Positions 26,601 through 34,679 of a stretch of 64,000 nucleotides of DNA are shown piece after piece. Below the pieces are notes generated by a model that saw nothing but the letters and a program-made list of their open reading frames with translations, searched no databases and was not told where the DNA came from. Source of the stretch: Sphingobacteriales bacterium 39-19 (lineage in GTDB: Bacteria; Bacteroidota; Bacteroidia; Chitinophagales; Chitinophagaceae); the NCBI GenBank assembly GCA_001898465.1, contig MKTX01000007.1, positions 478,695 to 542,694 of the forward strand. Reading direction: 5' to 3'. A program made the translations under genes and the position numbers. Every line of letters starts with the position of its first letter. Positions within the stretch are counted from its first letter, which is position 1.

Positions 26601-28113
26601 CCTGATGGGACAAACTGAAATTTAAACCGGTTTGTCCCTTTTTATTTTGCCTGAAAGCTGCGCCTGTATTAAATATCAGTTGCATGGCTTCATTTAAAGG
26701 CAGTGTTCGAAAGCCGAGTTTTGAAAACTCGAGTTTTTCCGTGAACATCGAACACAGGATCTCCCTTTTTTGCTCAGCTGTACTGCTTGCATACAAATTG
26801 GGCAGATCTTCAAGTACCGTAATACATTCTTCGATCATTGGATTGTCGCCTGATAATTGCGACAGATCCGCTAACTCTTTTTCTAGCTTGAAAGTAGCTT
26901 GCTCGCTTCGGTTTTTTATGAGTGAATAATCATCGGCCGCTATTGAATCGGCCAACAGTAATTGTAATGCTTTTTCTTTCTCCCGGGTAACACAAATCAG
27001 TTCTTCTTTGATTCGTTTCAGATCCCTGGTTGTTTGTTGACGTAGGTCCCTGGTCATGTTTAGCGCCACCAGTTTCAGCAGTTCTTTCACTGCAGGATGT
27101 GGCGTAAGCTTGTGCAGCTCTTTTACCATTTGCTCGTTCACCAACTCAGCACGATAACGCTGGCCGCAACGGCTTGTGCAATGATAATAGCTATACGGCT
27201 GTTTTCGCTTGTTCAACGACGTGCTTGCCGTAAGTGTAGCGCCGCAACTGGTGCAGCGTATAAGGCCACGAAGCGGAAACTGATCATCGAATTTTAATTT
27301 TTCACGCTGCTTTTTGTAGCGCCCATCCAGGATATCCTGCACCAAATAAAAAAGGGCAGGAGATATGATAGCCTCATGCTGGCCCTGCTGCATATATGCA
27401 GGCTGGCCATTCATTGCCGGCACAGGTATAAAGCCTGCATAAACAGGATTGCGGAGGATATTCCAAAAATTATTCTTGCTGCAGATTAATCCCATCTCAC
27501 GCACTTTTTTCAAAACGCTTTCGGAGCTGTATTTTTTTTCTGCAATTGTTTCAAAAATAAAGCGTATGTATTTTTCTTTCTCAGTCTTTACGATCTGCTT
27601 TTTTTCATTGATCGTTTTGTTGACATAACCTATAGGCGCCATGCCCATAAACCGGCCTTCTTTTTTTGCCCGGATCATGCCTGAGTATATGTTCATTGCC
27701 CTGCGATCATTCTCCACCTCAGGGGCGGCCAGGTAGAAGGCGAGCATTAATTTATTTTCGGGTACCGAAAGATCGAGCGGCTGCTCGGTAGCGTTTACCG
27801 ATACGCCTAATTTTTTCAGCGTAGCAATCATCTGATAAGCATCAGATGCCGTTCTGCTGAAGCGATCCCATTTTATAAACAGAAGTTGTGAGGCTAATGA
27901 TCCTTTTGATTTTCTGATCATCAGGAGCATTTTTTTAAACTCCGGCCGGTTGAATGTTTTTGCTGAATAATCTTCGAAAAAAACTCCGGCAATATTGAGA
28001 TCGTTTACCTGGCAAAAACGGCGCAACATTTCATCCTGATAGCGCTGAGAGTAGCCTTTGTCGGCCTGCTCGTCGGTAGATACTCTCATATAGAGAATTA
28101 CGTTATGCTTCAT
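26539..28113 (-). CDS. Large serine recombinase (prophage integrase)
   Basis: The 524-residue product has an N-terminal resolvase domain with the catalytic serine at residue 12 (YMRVSTDEQ) and DRFSRTASD as a partner motif. The recombinase domain (about 160-260) includes GYVNKTINEKKQ, and a zinc ribbon follows (RCTSCGATL with YHCTSRCGQRY). A coiled-coil tail completes the plan. It should integrate and excise this element. The C-terminal 20 residues (VIPLGLEPRAHTLKVYCSTN) are encoded by the antisense strand of tRNA-Lys and the stop codon lies in the D-arm, so integration at the tRNA shaped the protein end. A 48-residue gene overlaps the start. Confidence 0.93.
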   Translation of the reverse strand: MKHNVILYMRVSTDEQADKGYSQRYQDEMLRRFCQVNDLNIAGVFFEDYSAKTFNRPEFKKMLLMIRKSKGSLASQLLFIKWDRFSRTASDAYQMIATLKKLGVSVNATEQPLDLSVPENKLMLAFYLAAPEVENDRRAMNIYSGMIRAKKEGRFMGMAPIGYVNKTINEKKQIVKTEKEKYIRFIFETIAEKKYSSESVLKKVREMGLICSKNNFWNILRNPVYAGFIPVPAMNGQPAYMQQGQHEAIISPALFYLVQDILDGRYKKQREKLKFDDQFPLRGLIRCTSCGATLTASTSLNKRKQPYSYYHCTSRCGQRYRAELVNEQMVKELHKLTPHPAVKELLKLVALNMTRDLRQQTTRDLKRIKEELICVTREKEKALQLLLADSIAADDYSLIKNRSEQATFKLEKELADLSQLSGDNPMIEECITVLEDLPNLYASSTAEQKREILCSMFTEKLEFSKLGFRTLPLNEAMQLIFNTGAAFRQNKKGQTGLNFSLSHQVIPLGLEPRAHTLKVYCSTN

Positions 28114-28249
28114 TGGTTGATAATTTTATTCCAACTAATGTAGCGAGAAATCTTAATATCTCAGCCGCCTGACCGGTTGTAACCGACAAGCCGTGCTTTG
28201 CCAATACTTTGGCTGCCTGCTCTGCTGATATATTATTTTCCTGAACCAT
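28103..28249 (-). CDS. 48-residue protein coupled to the serine recombinase
   Basis: This short gene overlaps the recombinase start by 11 bases. The product contains ISAEQAAKVLAKHGLSVTT followed by GQAAEILRFLATLVGIKL, two amphipathic helices. Small proteins of similar shape lie in front of serine recombinases in other Bacteroidota elements as far as I recall, with no known role. A regulator or directionality partner is possible. The coupled position and helical pattern make it a real gene rather than chance. Confidence 0.65.
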   Translation of the reverse strand: MVQENNISAEQAAKVLAKHGLSVTTGQAAEILRFLATLVGIKLSTNEA

Positions 28250-28570
28250 GCTTTTTTCTCAATTAAATTTTAAAACCAATGGGGCCAGCCGGATCACTTT
28301 TTGCTCTCACCTCAAACCACCGGCTGACACCCTGGTTACATCACCCCTATCAAAACCAAAACCAACAAACACTCAAACCACGAAAATCTTTTTGCGGCAA
28401 CAGTCAGATTTGAACTGACCTATCCCAGTCTTTACGACTGAGAGACTAACCCCTCGTCCATGCTGCCGATTGAAACCACCCCTGGAAAAGGGTGGAGTTT
28501 TCAACTGTATATGTAGAACTCAAACCGGTTTTTCAAATACTATTTTTTACGTTTTGATAAAAATTAATAA
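28250..28570. other. Gap between the recombinase unit and the small-gene operon
   Basis: The stretch holds the tRNA-like gene (28395-28467), a CCACCC/GGGTGG hairpin just upstream of it (about 28476-28495), and a CAGCCGG...CCGGCTG inverted repeat. A 13-base near-copy of the tRNA-Lys 3' end lies at 28285-28297. No protein gene is seen. Confidence 0.5.
28395..28467 (-). tRNA. tRNA-like gene, isotype uncertain (apparent anticodon TAA)
   Basis: The minus strand folds as a 73-base cloverleaf: acceptor GGCAGCA with TGTTGCC (one G-T pair), a 3-4 bp D-stem (GGAC with GTCT), anticodon stem TCAGT with ACTGG, variable GATAG, and a perfect 5-bp T-stem GTCAG/CTGAC with loop TTCAAAT. The 7-base anticodon loop is CGTAAAG, so base 33 is G rather than the nearly universal T and the anticodon would be TAA. 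Leu tRNAs have a long variable arm, which this lacks. It may be a degenerate or specialised phage tRNA. Confidence 0.6.
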
Positions 28571-28834
28571 TCATCCCCATTTTCCAGTTTGCCGAGCCCT
28601 TTTTCTTCTTTGCCTTTGATTTAAGATTCTTACAGAACCTGCTACTCCTGCCCGGCATTTAAATTCAAAGCTTAACCTTCTCTGCATCATTAATTCGTAT
28701 TCTTTTAATGATCCCAATGCAGCGGAATTACCTTTTAATGCTTTTTTCCTTAGCTCAAAAAACCTTACTCTTTGGTAATGCTTTTTTCTTCTTAATGTTT
28801 CCCTTCTTTGTTTGGATCTTGCGTGTGTATTCAT
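28571..28834 (-). CDS. Small, very basic hypothetical protein
   Basis: The ATG at 28832-28834 overlaps the stop of the preceding gene (TAATG), so this start is chosen over the upstream TTG. The 87-residue product is rich in Arg and Lys (RSKQRRETLRRKKHYQR and QRQRRKRARQTGK), suggesting nucleic acid or ribosome binding. The family is not recognised. It ends the minus-strand run of small prophage genes. Confidence 0.6.
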   Translation of the reverse strand: MNTHARSKQRRETLRRKKHYQRVRFFELRKKALKGNSAALGSLKEYELMMQRRLSFEFKCRAGVAGSVRILNQRQRRKRARQTGKWG

Positions 28835-29082
28835 TATACTGCCTCCCAACTTATTTTAATTGTTACTTCATCACTATATACATCTGTTACATAACCAATA
28901 CTAACTAAATGAGCGATTACTGCAGATTTTGTTGATGGCTCCGTGAGAACATGCTCATAATCATAAAAGCCTGCTGTAGCCCTGGCCGTTACACCAGTAT
29001 ATACATTCTCTAACTCTGTTTCGATTATTCCTGAATTTGCATCTGCTAATGCTCTTGCTGCTGCTGCTGTGATCTCTGCCAT
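28834..29082 (-). CDS. Hypothetical prophage protein, 82 aa
   Basis: The soluble 82-residue product has a helical N-terminus (ITAAAARALADANSGI) and a beta-type C-terminus. I do not recognise the family. It is coupled to the basic protein downstream by an overlapping stop and start, and sits two bases after the stop of the small membrane protein gene. Confidence 0.6.
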   Translation of the reverse strand: MAEITAAAARALADANSGIIETELENVYTGVTARATAGFYDYEHVLTEPSTKSAVIAHLVSIGYVTDVYSDEVTIKISWEAV

Positions 29083-29084
29083 GT

Positions 29085-29252
29085 TTATAAATTGGGTTGA
29101 TAATTTTCTTTGAAATAGTTGAGCGCTTCCAGGGGATCAGCCGCATTCAACTTTTTGTCGAAATGCTTCATGCCGATTAAGTACCCTATAAGGAACGCTA
29201 ACAATACAATTGAAAAAACTACAATTATTGCAAATCCTATTATTATGTTCAT
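29085..29252 (-). CDS. Small single-pass membrane protein, 55 aa
   Basis: One N-terminal hydrophobic helix (IIIGFAIIVVFSIVLLAFLIGYLIG) fills residues 3-27, read here in two parts, and a short soluble tail contains ADPLEALNYFKENY. The start ATG overlaps the previous stop (ATGA), so it is translationally coupled. The function is unknown. Confidence 0.65.
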   Translation of the reverse strand: MNIIIGFAIIVVFSIVLLAFLIGYLIGMKHFDKKLNAADPLEALNYFKENYQPNL

Positions 29253-29662
29253 TGCTGTCTTTTTATTAAAGGTTCAATTGAAATTACTCGTCTACGTAAG
29301 CCTGCAATTGCCATGATGGCCAGCGCATCTGCAAGCTTTTCGCTCTCCGTTTCCGGAATATTGTAAACCGCATCGCAAAACACACGAAACCGATTGTTTA
29401 CTTTTTCGATGCAGTAATCAGGGAGGAGGCTTTCAAGTTCGCCCACGCTATATGCGTTGTGAATCTTGATGATCTTTATCTCTTCCAAAGCGCCATCGCT
29501 ATTATTGTATAATTCTTCCGGATCAAAAATGCGAGCTGCCAACTCACTATTTTTTTGTTTCACACGCCAGTAGAACGGCGTAGAAAATTTAAGGAATACA
29601 TCAAGCTGTTCGCAATACTGCGGGCTCGCAAAATTCTTAAGGGTTGCATTTACATTATACAT
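29249..29662 (-). CDS. Hypothetical prophage protein, 137 aa
   Basis: A soluble protein without recognisable domains. The middle part has LLPDYCIEKVNNRFRVFCDAVYNI, and a hydrophobic helix follows (KLADALAIMAIAGLRRR). It lies 16 bases after the preceding gene in a tight operon of small genes. Confidence 0.6.
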   Translation of the reverse strand: MYNVNATLKNFASPQYCEQLDVFLKFSTPFYWRVKQKNSELAARIFDPEELYNNSDGALEEIKIIKIHNAYSVGELESLLPDYCIEKVNNRFRVFCDAVYNIPETESEKLADALAIMAIAGLRRRVISIEPLIKRQQ

Positions 29663-29678
29663 ATGTTTTGGTTTAGGT

Positions 29679-30068
29679 TTACTCCTGTGTTACCAAATCA
29701 CTCCACCACACTGCTAATAACTGCTGCTGAATTTTAAAATCTCGTTTTACATATTTCAAAACCACATTGGCCAACTCATCTTTTGGTTCCAGCGGACCGT
29801 CGAATAGCTGCATTTTTTTATGAAACTTTTTTACGTTGGTATCGCCTGTTTCGCTGGCAGCGATAAAAGAGCGCACCTGATCAACTTTAAAAGTTCTTAC
29901 GTCCACCACTTCAACCAAGCCTATGGCGGTTGATTTATGCGTCAGGATATACTGCATGCCCGGCTCCAGATCAATATCAGCAGGCAGCACAATAGAAAAA
30001 AAATCTGCAAAATATTTTCCGCCTGCCAGGTCACGAACGTTAATTATTTTTTTGTCTGTCTGTTTCAT
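29679..30068 (-). CDS. Hypothetical prophage protein, 129 aa
   Basis: A soluble 129-residue protein with a beta-rich first half (FADFFSIVLPADIDLEPGMQ) and a helical end (QQQLLAVWWSDLV). The family is not recognised. It overlaps the preceding regulator-like gene by one base. Confidence 0.6.
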   Translation of the reverse strand: MKQTDKKIINVRDLAGGKYFADFFSIVLPADIDLEPGMQYILTHKSTAIGLVEVVDVRTFKVDQVRSFIAASETGDTNVKKFHKKMQLFDGPLEPKDELANVVLKYVKRDFKIQQQLLAVWWSDLVTQE

Positions 30069-30313
30069 CAGTTTTTTATAACACTTTCTATTTTTTTATT
30101 TGTTATTCGAATCCTTTCTTTAAAGAATTCTAAAACCTGCAAATTTTTTGATAGCGATTTTCTTACACCGCTTAATAAAACTGATAAGCCAGATTCGGAA
30201 ACATCATATTTTTCCATAAATGCTTTTCGATCTTCGGACGTTATCATTGGTTTTATTTTTTTGATTTCTTCGACAACATCCTTCACTCTTTCATCATGCG
30301 CTCTTTTTCTCAT
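30068..30313 (-). CDS. Small Cro-like or helix-turn-helix candidate, 81 aa
   Basis: The 81-residue basic protein contains DRKAFMEKYDVSESGLSVLLSGVRKS, which can be read as a helix-turn-helix. It is divergent from an XRE regulator, with an inverted repeat between them. This is the classical arrangement of a phage repressor and its counter-regulator; which is which cannot be told from sequence. Confidence 0.55.
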   Translation of the reverse strand: MRKRAHDERVKDVVEEIKKIKPMITSEDRKAFMEKYDVSESGLSVLLSGVRKSLSKNLQVLEFFKERIRITNKKIESVIKN

Positions 30314-30362
30314 TGTTTTGAATCAAATTTTTATTTATGTTTATATCGGCAACGTGAAGGTA

Positions 30363-30386
30363 TTGGAAAGTTTGCGAATTTTCCAA
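30363..30386. promoter_or_regulatory. Inverted repeat between divergent regulators
   Basis: TTGGAAA-N10-TTTCCAA lies in the 120-base gap between the Cro-like gene (minus) and the XRE gene (plus), a likely operator of one or both. Confidence 0.5.
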
Positions 30387-30433
30387 ATAGTTTTCTAATT
30401 TTTTTTTCAAGCCCTTTAAATTATTTAATAGCC

Positions 30434-30859
30434 ATGACAGAAAATATACTCAATCGCTTGAAAATCAAGCGTGAAGAACTTGGGATGAATGTTAACGAGC
30501 TGGCAAGACTGCTGCACGTAAAAGCTCACAATATTTACAAATGGGAAGGCGGAACCCGGCCAGTTGATGGAGAAGTTTACAAAAAATTAGAAAGTTTTAT
30601 AAACGGAATATATGACCCCTGCATAGAAAAGGGCATAGTTAATCTTCAAAAACTTGTTGATTTCGAGTCTGAACAAAAACAAAGTTTCGTTAAAAATGCA
30701 CCCCGACATTTGCAAACTCTATCAGTTGAAAATATTACTGCAGCTGCAGCACTGGAAGCACAGAAGCAAACGATCGAACTTTTGAAAAAAGAGAATGAAC
30801 GACTGCTTCGAGAGCTTGAAGATCTCAAAGAAAAAAAAACAGAAAGCAGCAAAGCTTAA
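30434..30859 (+). CDS. XRE-family regulator with C-terminal coiled coil
   Basis: The ATG at 30434 gives 141 residues. Residues about 5-50 form an HTH_3 domain (RLKIKREELGMNVNELARLL and KAHNIYKWEGG). The C-terminal third is a leucine-zipper coiled coil (KKENERLLRELEDLKEKK), probably for dimerisation. It is the only plus-strand gene in the left part of the prophage, so it may be the lysogeny repressor. It converges with the terminase gene and overlaps its stop by four bases. Confidence 0.85.
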   Translation: MTENILNRLKIKREELGMNVNELARLLHVKAHNIYKWEGGTRPVDGEVYKKLESFINGIYDPCIEKGIVNLQKLVDFESEQKQSFVKNAPRHLQTLSVENITAAAALEAQKQTIELLKKENERLLRELEDLKEKKTESSKA

Positions 30860-32496
30860 CCCATTATCAAAGAACTACCGGATGGTGCAGCATACCTGAT
30901 CTTACTTTCAAGTAAGCCCCACACCAACATATCTAATGCATCAGAATAATGAGTAGCATCCTCAGCCGGAAACTTCGGATCTTTTTCACTCAATTTCAAT
31001 TTTCCAAACCCACCTTTACGAATCTCTGCCTGCGCCAAATTAATGGAGCGTATTAAGGCAGCCGCATTTTCTCTATTGATGCGGAAGCTCCTATTGTAAT
31101 GGCCATCCTCTTGCAGCAAATGCCCGTACATATTGTATTTGTCGATATGCTCAGGTGCAATGCCCATGTACATTCGCACAACCTGCCAGCCATTTTTGCG
31201 CAGGATCTTCACCACATCATCACATTGCCGGGTCTCATTCAAATCACTCACTGCAGTCTGATCGTACCAGTAGTAAACAATCTTTGTTTTATGCGGCTTG
31301 TAATAATCGCAGAACTTTTGAACGACGTCTTTTAATTTTTTCGGAAACAAAGAATGCAAGCCTTTTACTATTCGTAATTCAGTTTTTGTTTCCTGCAATA
31401 CTACCAGAGGATGGATGCGCCTGTTGTAATCAATGGCGATATGCAATCCTTTCTTTGCGTCAAGATCTGCATCACGCCTGCAGTCAATGCCTTCGATCTT
31501 TGAAAAGTCATAATTCAAACCTTCCAGGAATGCATTGTTTATGGAAGTATAACCATGCACATCCTCATCAAAATCGGGATAGAAGCCGTCCTCAACTTTT
31601 TCTAACCGCAAATTCAAAATTTGTGTATCAAATTCATATTGCGTTGTCAGCATCAATTGCTGCTTGATATAATCTATACCCAACGCATGAATATTTTCAA
31701 GGCTTGAAGCTTCGTGATAGTACAGCAGATTTTTTCGCAAATCATTAATCTCCTCTTCAAGCACCCGGATCTGTTTATAATAATGCGGCTTATCAACTTT
31801 GCGAGCTCTTTCCATATTTGCCCTGAGCGATGAAATTACTTTTTGAATTTTCAGGATCTCATTTGCCCGGATAGGATCTGATTCTTTTTCTTTATCAAGC
31901 AACCAGCGGCCACCACTGCCCGTTGGCATATCGGTTGTTAATGTAATGCCATGATGGAAAGGGTTATTTTTAAAAGCCGGAATGATCCCACGATTCGCAG
32001 GCAGCAGTTCCTGATTAAATCTTTCTTCCTTTAAATATTTTGCTTCATCACCTATGATCCAGTCGATTGTTATACCATTACTCGACCCAACAATATCCTG
32101 GCTTACAAAATAAACAAGAGCGCCATTCCACCAACTAATACAGTAGTTGAACTTAAAAGGCATTCGATAAGGGCCCGGCCAATTCCATTGGCGGATCCAT
32201 TTTTCTGACGGCGCTCTACCAATGACAAAATGAACGTCCCTTTTGTAGCCCAGCATCTCCCAGCCCTTTACAAGTCCGGGCAGTGTTCGTGTTAAGATTT
32301 GATTGTACGTAGCACCCACAATTACGCCTGTAGCCCTGGGCATGGTACCCAAATAGCTAATAGCAGATTTTGGAGCCAAAACTCCTTCCGTCTTTCCTGT
32401 ACCACGGCCGGCGATCAGAATTTCCACCGGCGCACCAATCAGCATACTACGTAGCTGGGGGCGGTTGTAATGGATTTTCGTCTCGGGATTCTTCAT
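30856..32496 (-). CDS. terL: Phage terminase large subunit
   Basis: The 546-residue product has an N-terminal packaging ATPase with Walker A GRGTGKT (residues 30-36) and Walker B ending DEAK (about 149-153). The C-terminal half has IAIDYNRRIHPLVVLQ near residue 370, the first aspartate strand of the RNase H-like nuclease. It cuts and pumps phage DNA into the prohead. It is the last gene of the minus-strand head block, whereas most tailed phages put terminase first. The start overlaps the upstream gene by 50 bases; a shorter start is possible but would cut into the domain. Confidence 0.9.
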   Translation of the reverse strand: MKNPETKIHYNRPQLRSMLIGAPVEILIAGRGTGKTEGVLAPKSAISYLGTMPRATGVIVGATYNQILTRTLPGLVKGWEMLGYKRDVHFVIGRAPSEKWIRQWNWPGPYRMPFKFNYCISWWNGALVYFVSQDIVGSSNGITIDWIIGDEAKYLKEERFNQELLPANRGIIPAFKNNPFHHGITLTTDMPTGSGGRWLLDKEKESDPIRANEILKIQKVISSLRANMERARKVDKPHYYKQIRVLEEEINDLRKNLLYYHEASSLENIHALGIDYIKQQLMLTTQYEFDTQILNLRLEKVEDGFYPDFDEDVHGYTSINNAFLEGLNYDFSKIEGIDCRRDADLDAKKGLHIAIDYNRRIHPLVVLQETKTELRIVKGLHSLFPKKLKDVVQKFCDYYKPHKTKIVYYWYDQTAVSDLNETRQCDDVVKILRKNGWQVVRMYMGIAPEHIDKYNMYGHLLQEDGHYNRSFRINRENAAALIRSINLAQAEIRKGGFGKLKLSEKDPKFPAEDATHYSDALDMLVWGLLESKIRYAAPSGSSLIMG

Positions 32497-33121
32497 AGGG
32501 TAAATCGGTACTTATTTTTGCCATATCTATTTTAACGGCTCGCTTCTCATTGATCACTCGCATCAGCTCACGCTCATCAATCACAACGTCATTGATAAGC
32601 TTAGGATCGAAAACAGGGTAAAAAGTGTGGCCCTTAAAATCATCAGCGTGATTTTCTTCCAGCTCCTGCAGCTCTTTTAATAATGCAACCCGGTTCTTTT
32701 CAAACATGGCCAGTATGAGCATTTCGCCCATCTCTTCGCATTTGATCATGAGCCGGCGATTAATCTGCAGCTCTATTGAGATCTCGTATCTTTTATTTAT
32801 GTTACCAACAACTGTATATATCTCACGCATACAGCGCATGTCTTCATAAGCTTGCGTGAGCCCTATTGGGTATTCGCTCATGAGCAGGTTTACAATCTCA
32901 GCATCTGTAAACCTTCCGGAAGAAGCCTGGCCATATGCAAACTGGTAGCGCTTCATTTTCTCCTGCTGTTTTTTTGTAAGCTTAATGCCCTCGATGCGAT
33001 TCTTCATGAACTCCAGGATGATCTGCCAGTCTTGCGTGTATTCCAGCAGCGATTCTGTAGCCGTTGCGATCTCTTGCCCTGTTTTTACCAGGTAGTTTGA
33101 TATGTTGGAACTTTTACTCAT
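32447..33121 (-). CDS. Phage protein, candidate terminase small subunit
   Basis: The ATG at 33119-33121 overlaps the previous stop by four bases, so this start is used; it gives 224 residues. The middle contains SGRFTDAEIVNLLMSEYP and GLTQAYEDMRCMREIY, which resembles the DNA-binding helix-turn-helix of small terminases, followed by long helices. It sits directly before terL. The role is inferred from position and helical content. Confidence 0.55.
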   Translation of the reverse strand: MSKSSNISNYLVKTGQEIATATESLLEYTQDWQIILEFMKNRIEGIKLTKKQQEKMKRYQFAYGQASSGRFTDAEIVNLLMSEYPIGLTQAYEDMRCMREIYTVVGNINKRYEISIELQINRRLMIKCEEMGEMLILAMFEKNRVALLKELQELEENHADDFKGHTFYPVFDPKLINDVVIDERELMRVINEKRAVKIDMAKISTDLPYEESRDENPLQPPPAT

Positions 33122-33405
33122 CTTAATCTGTTTGAATATGCTTTCTTCTGGATATCCATCATTGTATTTTGTGCCGGTGTGCTGCCGGCTTTTGCAGAAT
33201 TTAAAATCAGTTTGCGCAAAGCATATTCGCTCTGGCGCCAACCGGAATAATAATGCAAATGAATCTCGCTGTTTTCATTTTTTATCTCCCGCTCAAAAAT
33301 TTGCCAGGGGATCTTCATAAAAATGGCCGTCTCTTTTTCGGTAAAAAAAACAGAAGCCAGGTCTTCAATCAGGTTCAGATCTTTTTTGCTAAAAGATGCG
33401 CTCAT
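33118..33405 (-). CDS. Small HTH-like phage protein, 95 aa
   Basis: The product contains EKETAIFMKIPWQIFEREI, a likely helix-turn-helix, and YYSGWRQSEYALRKLILNSA followed by GSTPAQNTMMDI. This pattern of a short HTH and a repetitive helix ending in G-S-x-x-A is common in small terminase-like proteins. It is tightly packed between the PLD-like gene and the next terminase candidate. Confidence 0.6.
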   Translation of the reverse strand: MSASFSKKDLNLIEDLASVFFTEKETAIFMKIPWQIFEREIKNENSEIHLHYYSGWRQSEYALRKLILNSAKAGSTPAQNTMMDIQKKAYSNRLR

Positions 33406-33961
33406 TTGAAATCATTTTTTTAATCCATGAAATATGAAAATCTGCAGACTCTTTTGTGCAGCTCAGAACCCCCGCTTCCACTTTTGGATTTACGGTCCAA
33501 TTGGCGCTGCCCACAATGGAGATATCAATATCCGCAGACCTGATCACGCACACTTTAGCATGAATAGGCTTTAAACAAAGTGTAGTGAAATTCTTTTGTG
33601 CAAATGCGTTTACTTCTGCTGATCTTACCTGTGCTTTGTAATCCAGCACACAATGGATTTCATTGATTAGCCCATCTGTTTTGCACATGGCCAGTTGACG
33701 AACCGGCAACTCCCTGAGGGCATACGTTGTAAAAAAAACATCAACCGGTTGGTACTTTTTAACCAGGCTAATCACCAGGTCATGTAAAGAAAAATATCCA
33801 TCGCTCAGGTAGTGAATTTCTTTGCCATCCGCAACCTGATTAACTAATCTTTCTAATTTTTTTGGCTTACGACAAATCACTCCATCGCTTACTGCCGTAA
33901 AAGCAGTGAAGCTATCCACCGGAGGCGTGGGATCTTCAGTTATTTGTTTAACGAACGCCAT
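33389..33961 (-). CDS. Phospholipase D-like domain protein in the packaging block
   Basis: The 190-residue product carries one HKD-type motif: HAKVCVIRSADI followed by VGSANWT near residues 135-157, and an N-terminal domain. PLD-like proteins with one motif act as dimers, and phage or bacterial members are often nucleases rather than lipases. Its place between packaging genes suggests DNA processing. The start overlaps the preceding gene by 22 bases. Confidence 0.75.
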   Translation of the reverse strand: MAFVKQITEDPTPPVDSFTAFTAVSDGVICRKPKKLERLVNQVADGKEIHYLSDGYFSLHDLVISLVKKYQPVDVFFTTYALRELPVRQLAMCKTDGLINEIHCVLDYKAQVRSAEVNAFAQKNFTTLCLKPIHAKVCVIRSADIDISIVGSANWTVNPKVEAGVLSCTKESADFHISWIKKMISNERIF

Positions 33962-34638
33962 CTTTCCTCCAGTTTTTTTAAATTAGCTTCATGCGCTGCA
34001 ATCAATGCAAGCCTTTCCGGCGTTGCCTCTCGTTTGCGCAGCTTGCTTAAATTCTTTTGAATATTAGAGATCGTTGGCTTTAGCCTGATATCCGGGAGAG
34101 CTGCATAATCTTCCTCATGCGTTTCTTCTGTATTGGGCACAGATCCTGTCCGGGCGATGTAATCTGCTTTTTCGTACAGTGCGCTGGCTTTGCGGTAGCC
34201 TTCCACCACATCGAGAGCAAGCTTTGAGCGGCTTTTGACCCGATCAGGTGTGTTGGGATCTTCGTACGCCTCGCATGAGGCTTTATTGAACAGCACTGCA
34301 CGATCAGCCATCACCTGGCGATACATCTTATCTGCTTCAAGCTTTGCAGCATCATAAATGGGGGAGCCAATATGAACAGGTTTGCTAACCGGTTCCGGAT
34401 TGGGCAGTTTTATATTTTTGGCTGGAGCTGGAGGAGCAGTGGCGATCCCTTGCGGCCGGCCTTCTTTAAGCCGGTTCAATTCATCCCACATAATTTTTTC
34501 CAGGCGCTCCCGATTGCGGGGCGATTCGCCTTTTCGCAATAGATCCAGAATAGGCAGTTTGCAAAACTGGCCGGCCAAGATAATGCCGGGCAAATACTGC
34601 CGCTGAGAATTAAGCCATAAACGGATTGCCTCTAACAT
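33940..34638 (-). CDS. Hypothetical phage protein, 232 aa, helical; first gene of the packaging unit
   Basis: The product is mostly helical with a proline-rich linker (ATAPPAPAKNIKLPNPEPV) and a long C-terminal coiled coil (RLALIAAHEANLKKLEE). No family is recognised. It is the first gene after the CTGTCC promoter at 34643-34679, and its ATG is five bases from the promoter's TTTG box, so the message would be nearly leaderless. Confidence 0.65.
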   Translation of the reverse strand: MLEAIRLWLNSQRQYLPGIILAGQFCKLPILDLLRKGESPRNRERLEKIMWDELNRLKEGRPQGIATAPPAPAKNIKLPNPEPVSKPVHIGSPIYDAAKLEADKMYRQVMADRAVLFNKASCEAYEDPNTPDRVKSRSKLALDVVEGYRKASALYEKADYIARTGSVPNTEETHEEDYAALPDIRLKPTISNIQKNLSKLRKREATPERLALIAAHEANLKKLEERWRSLNK

Positions 34639-34642
34639 GGAG

Positions 34643-34679
34643 GCAAATTATTTCATCGAGTGGCGGGAGAAAAGGACAG
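34643..34679 (-). promoter_or_regulatory. Putative phage late promoter, copy a
   Basis: On the minus strand: CTGTCCTTTT (34670-34679), 22 bases, TTTGC (34643-34647). The same pair with 22-23 base spacing occurs in front of five other structural genes. Confidence 0.7.
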
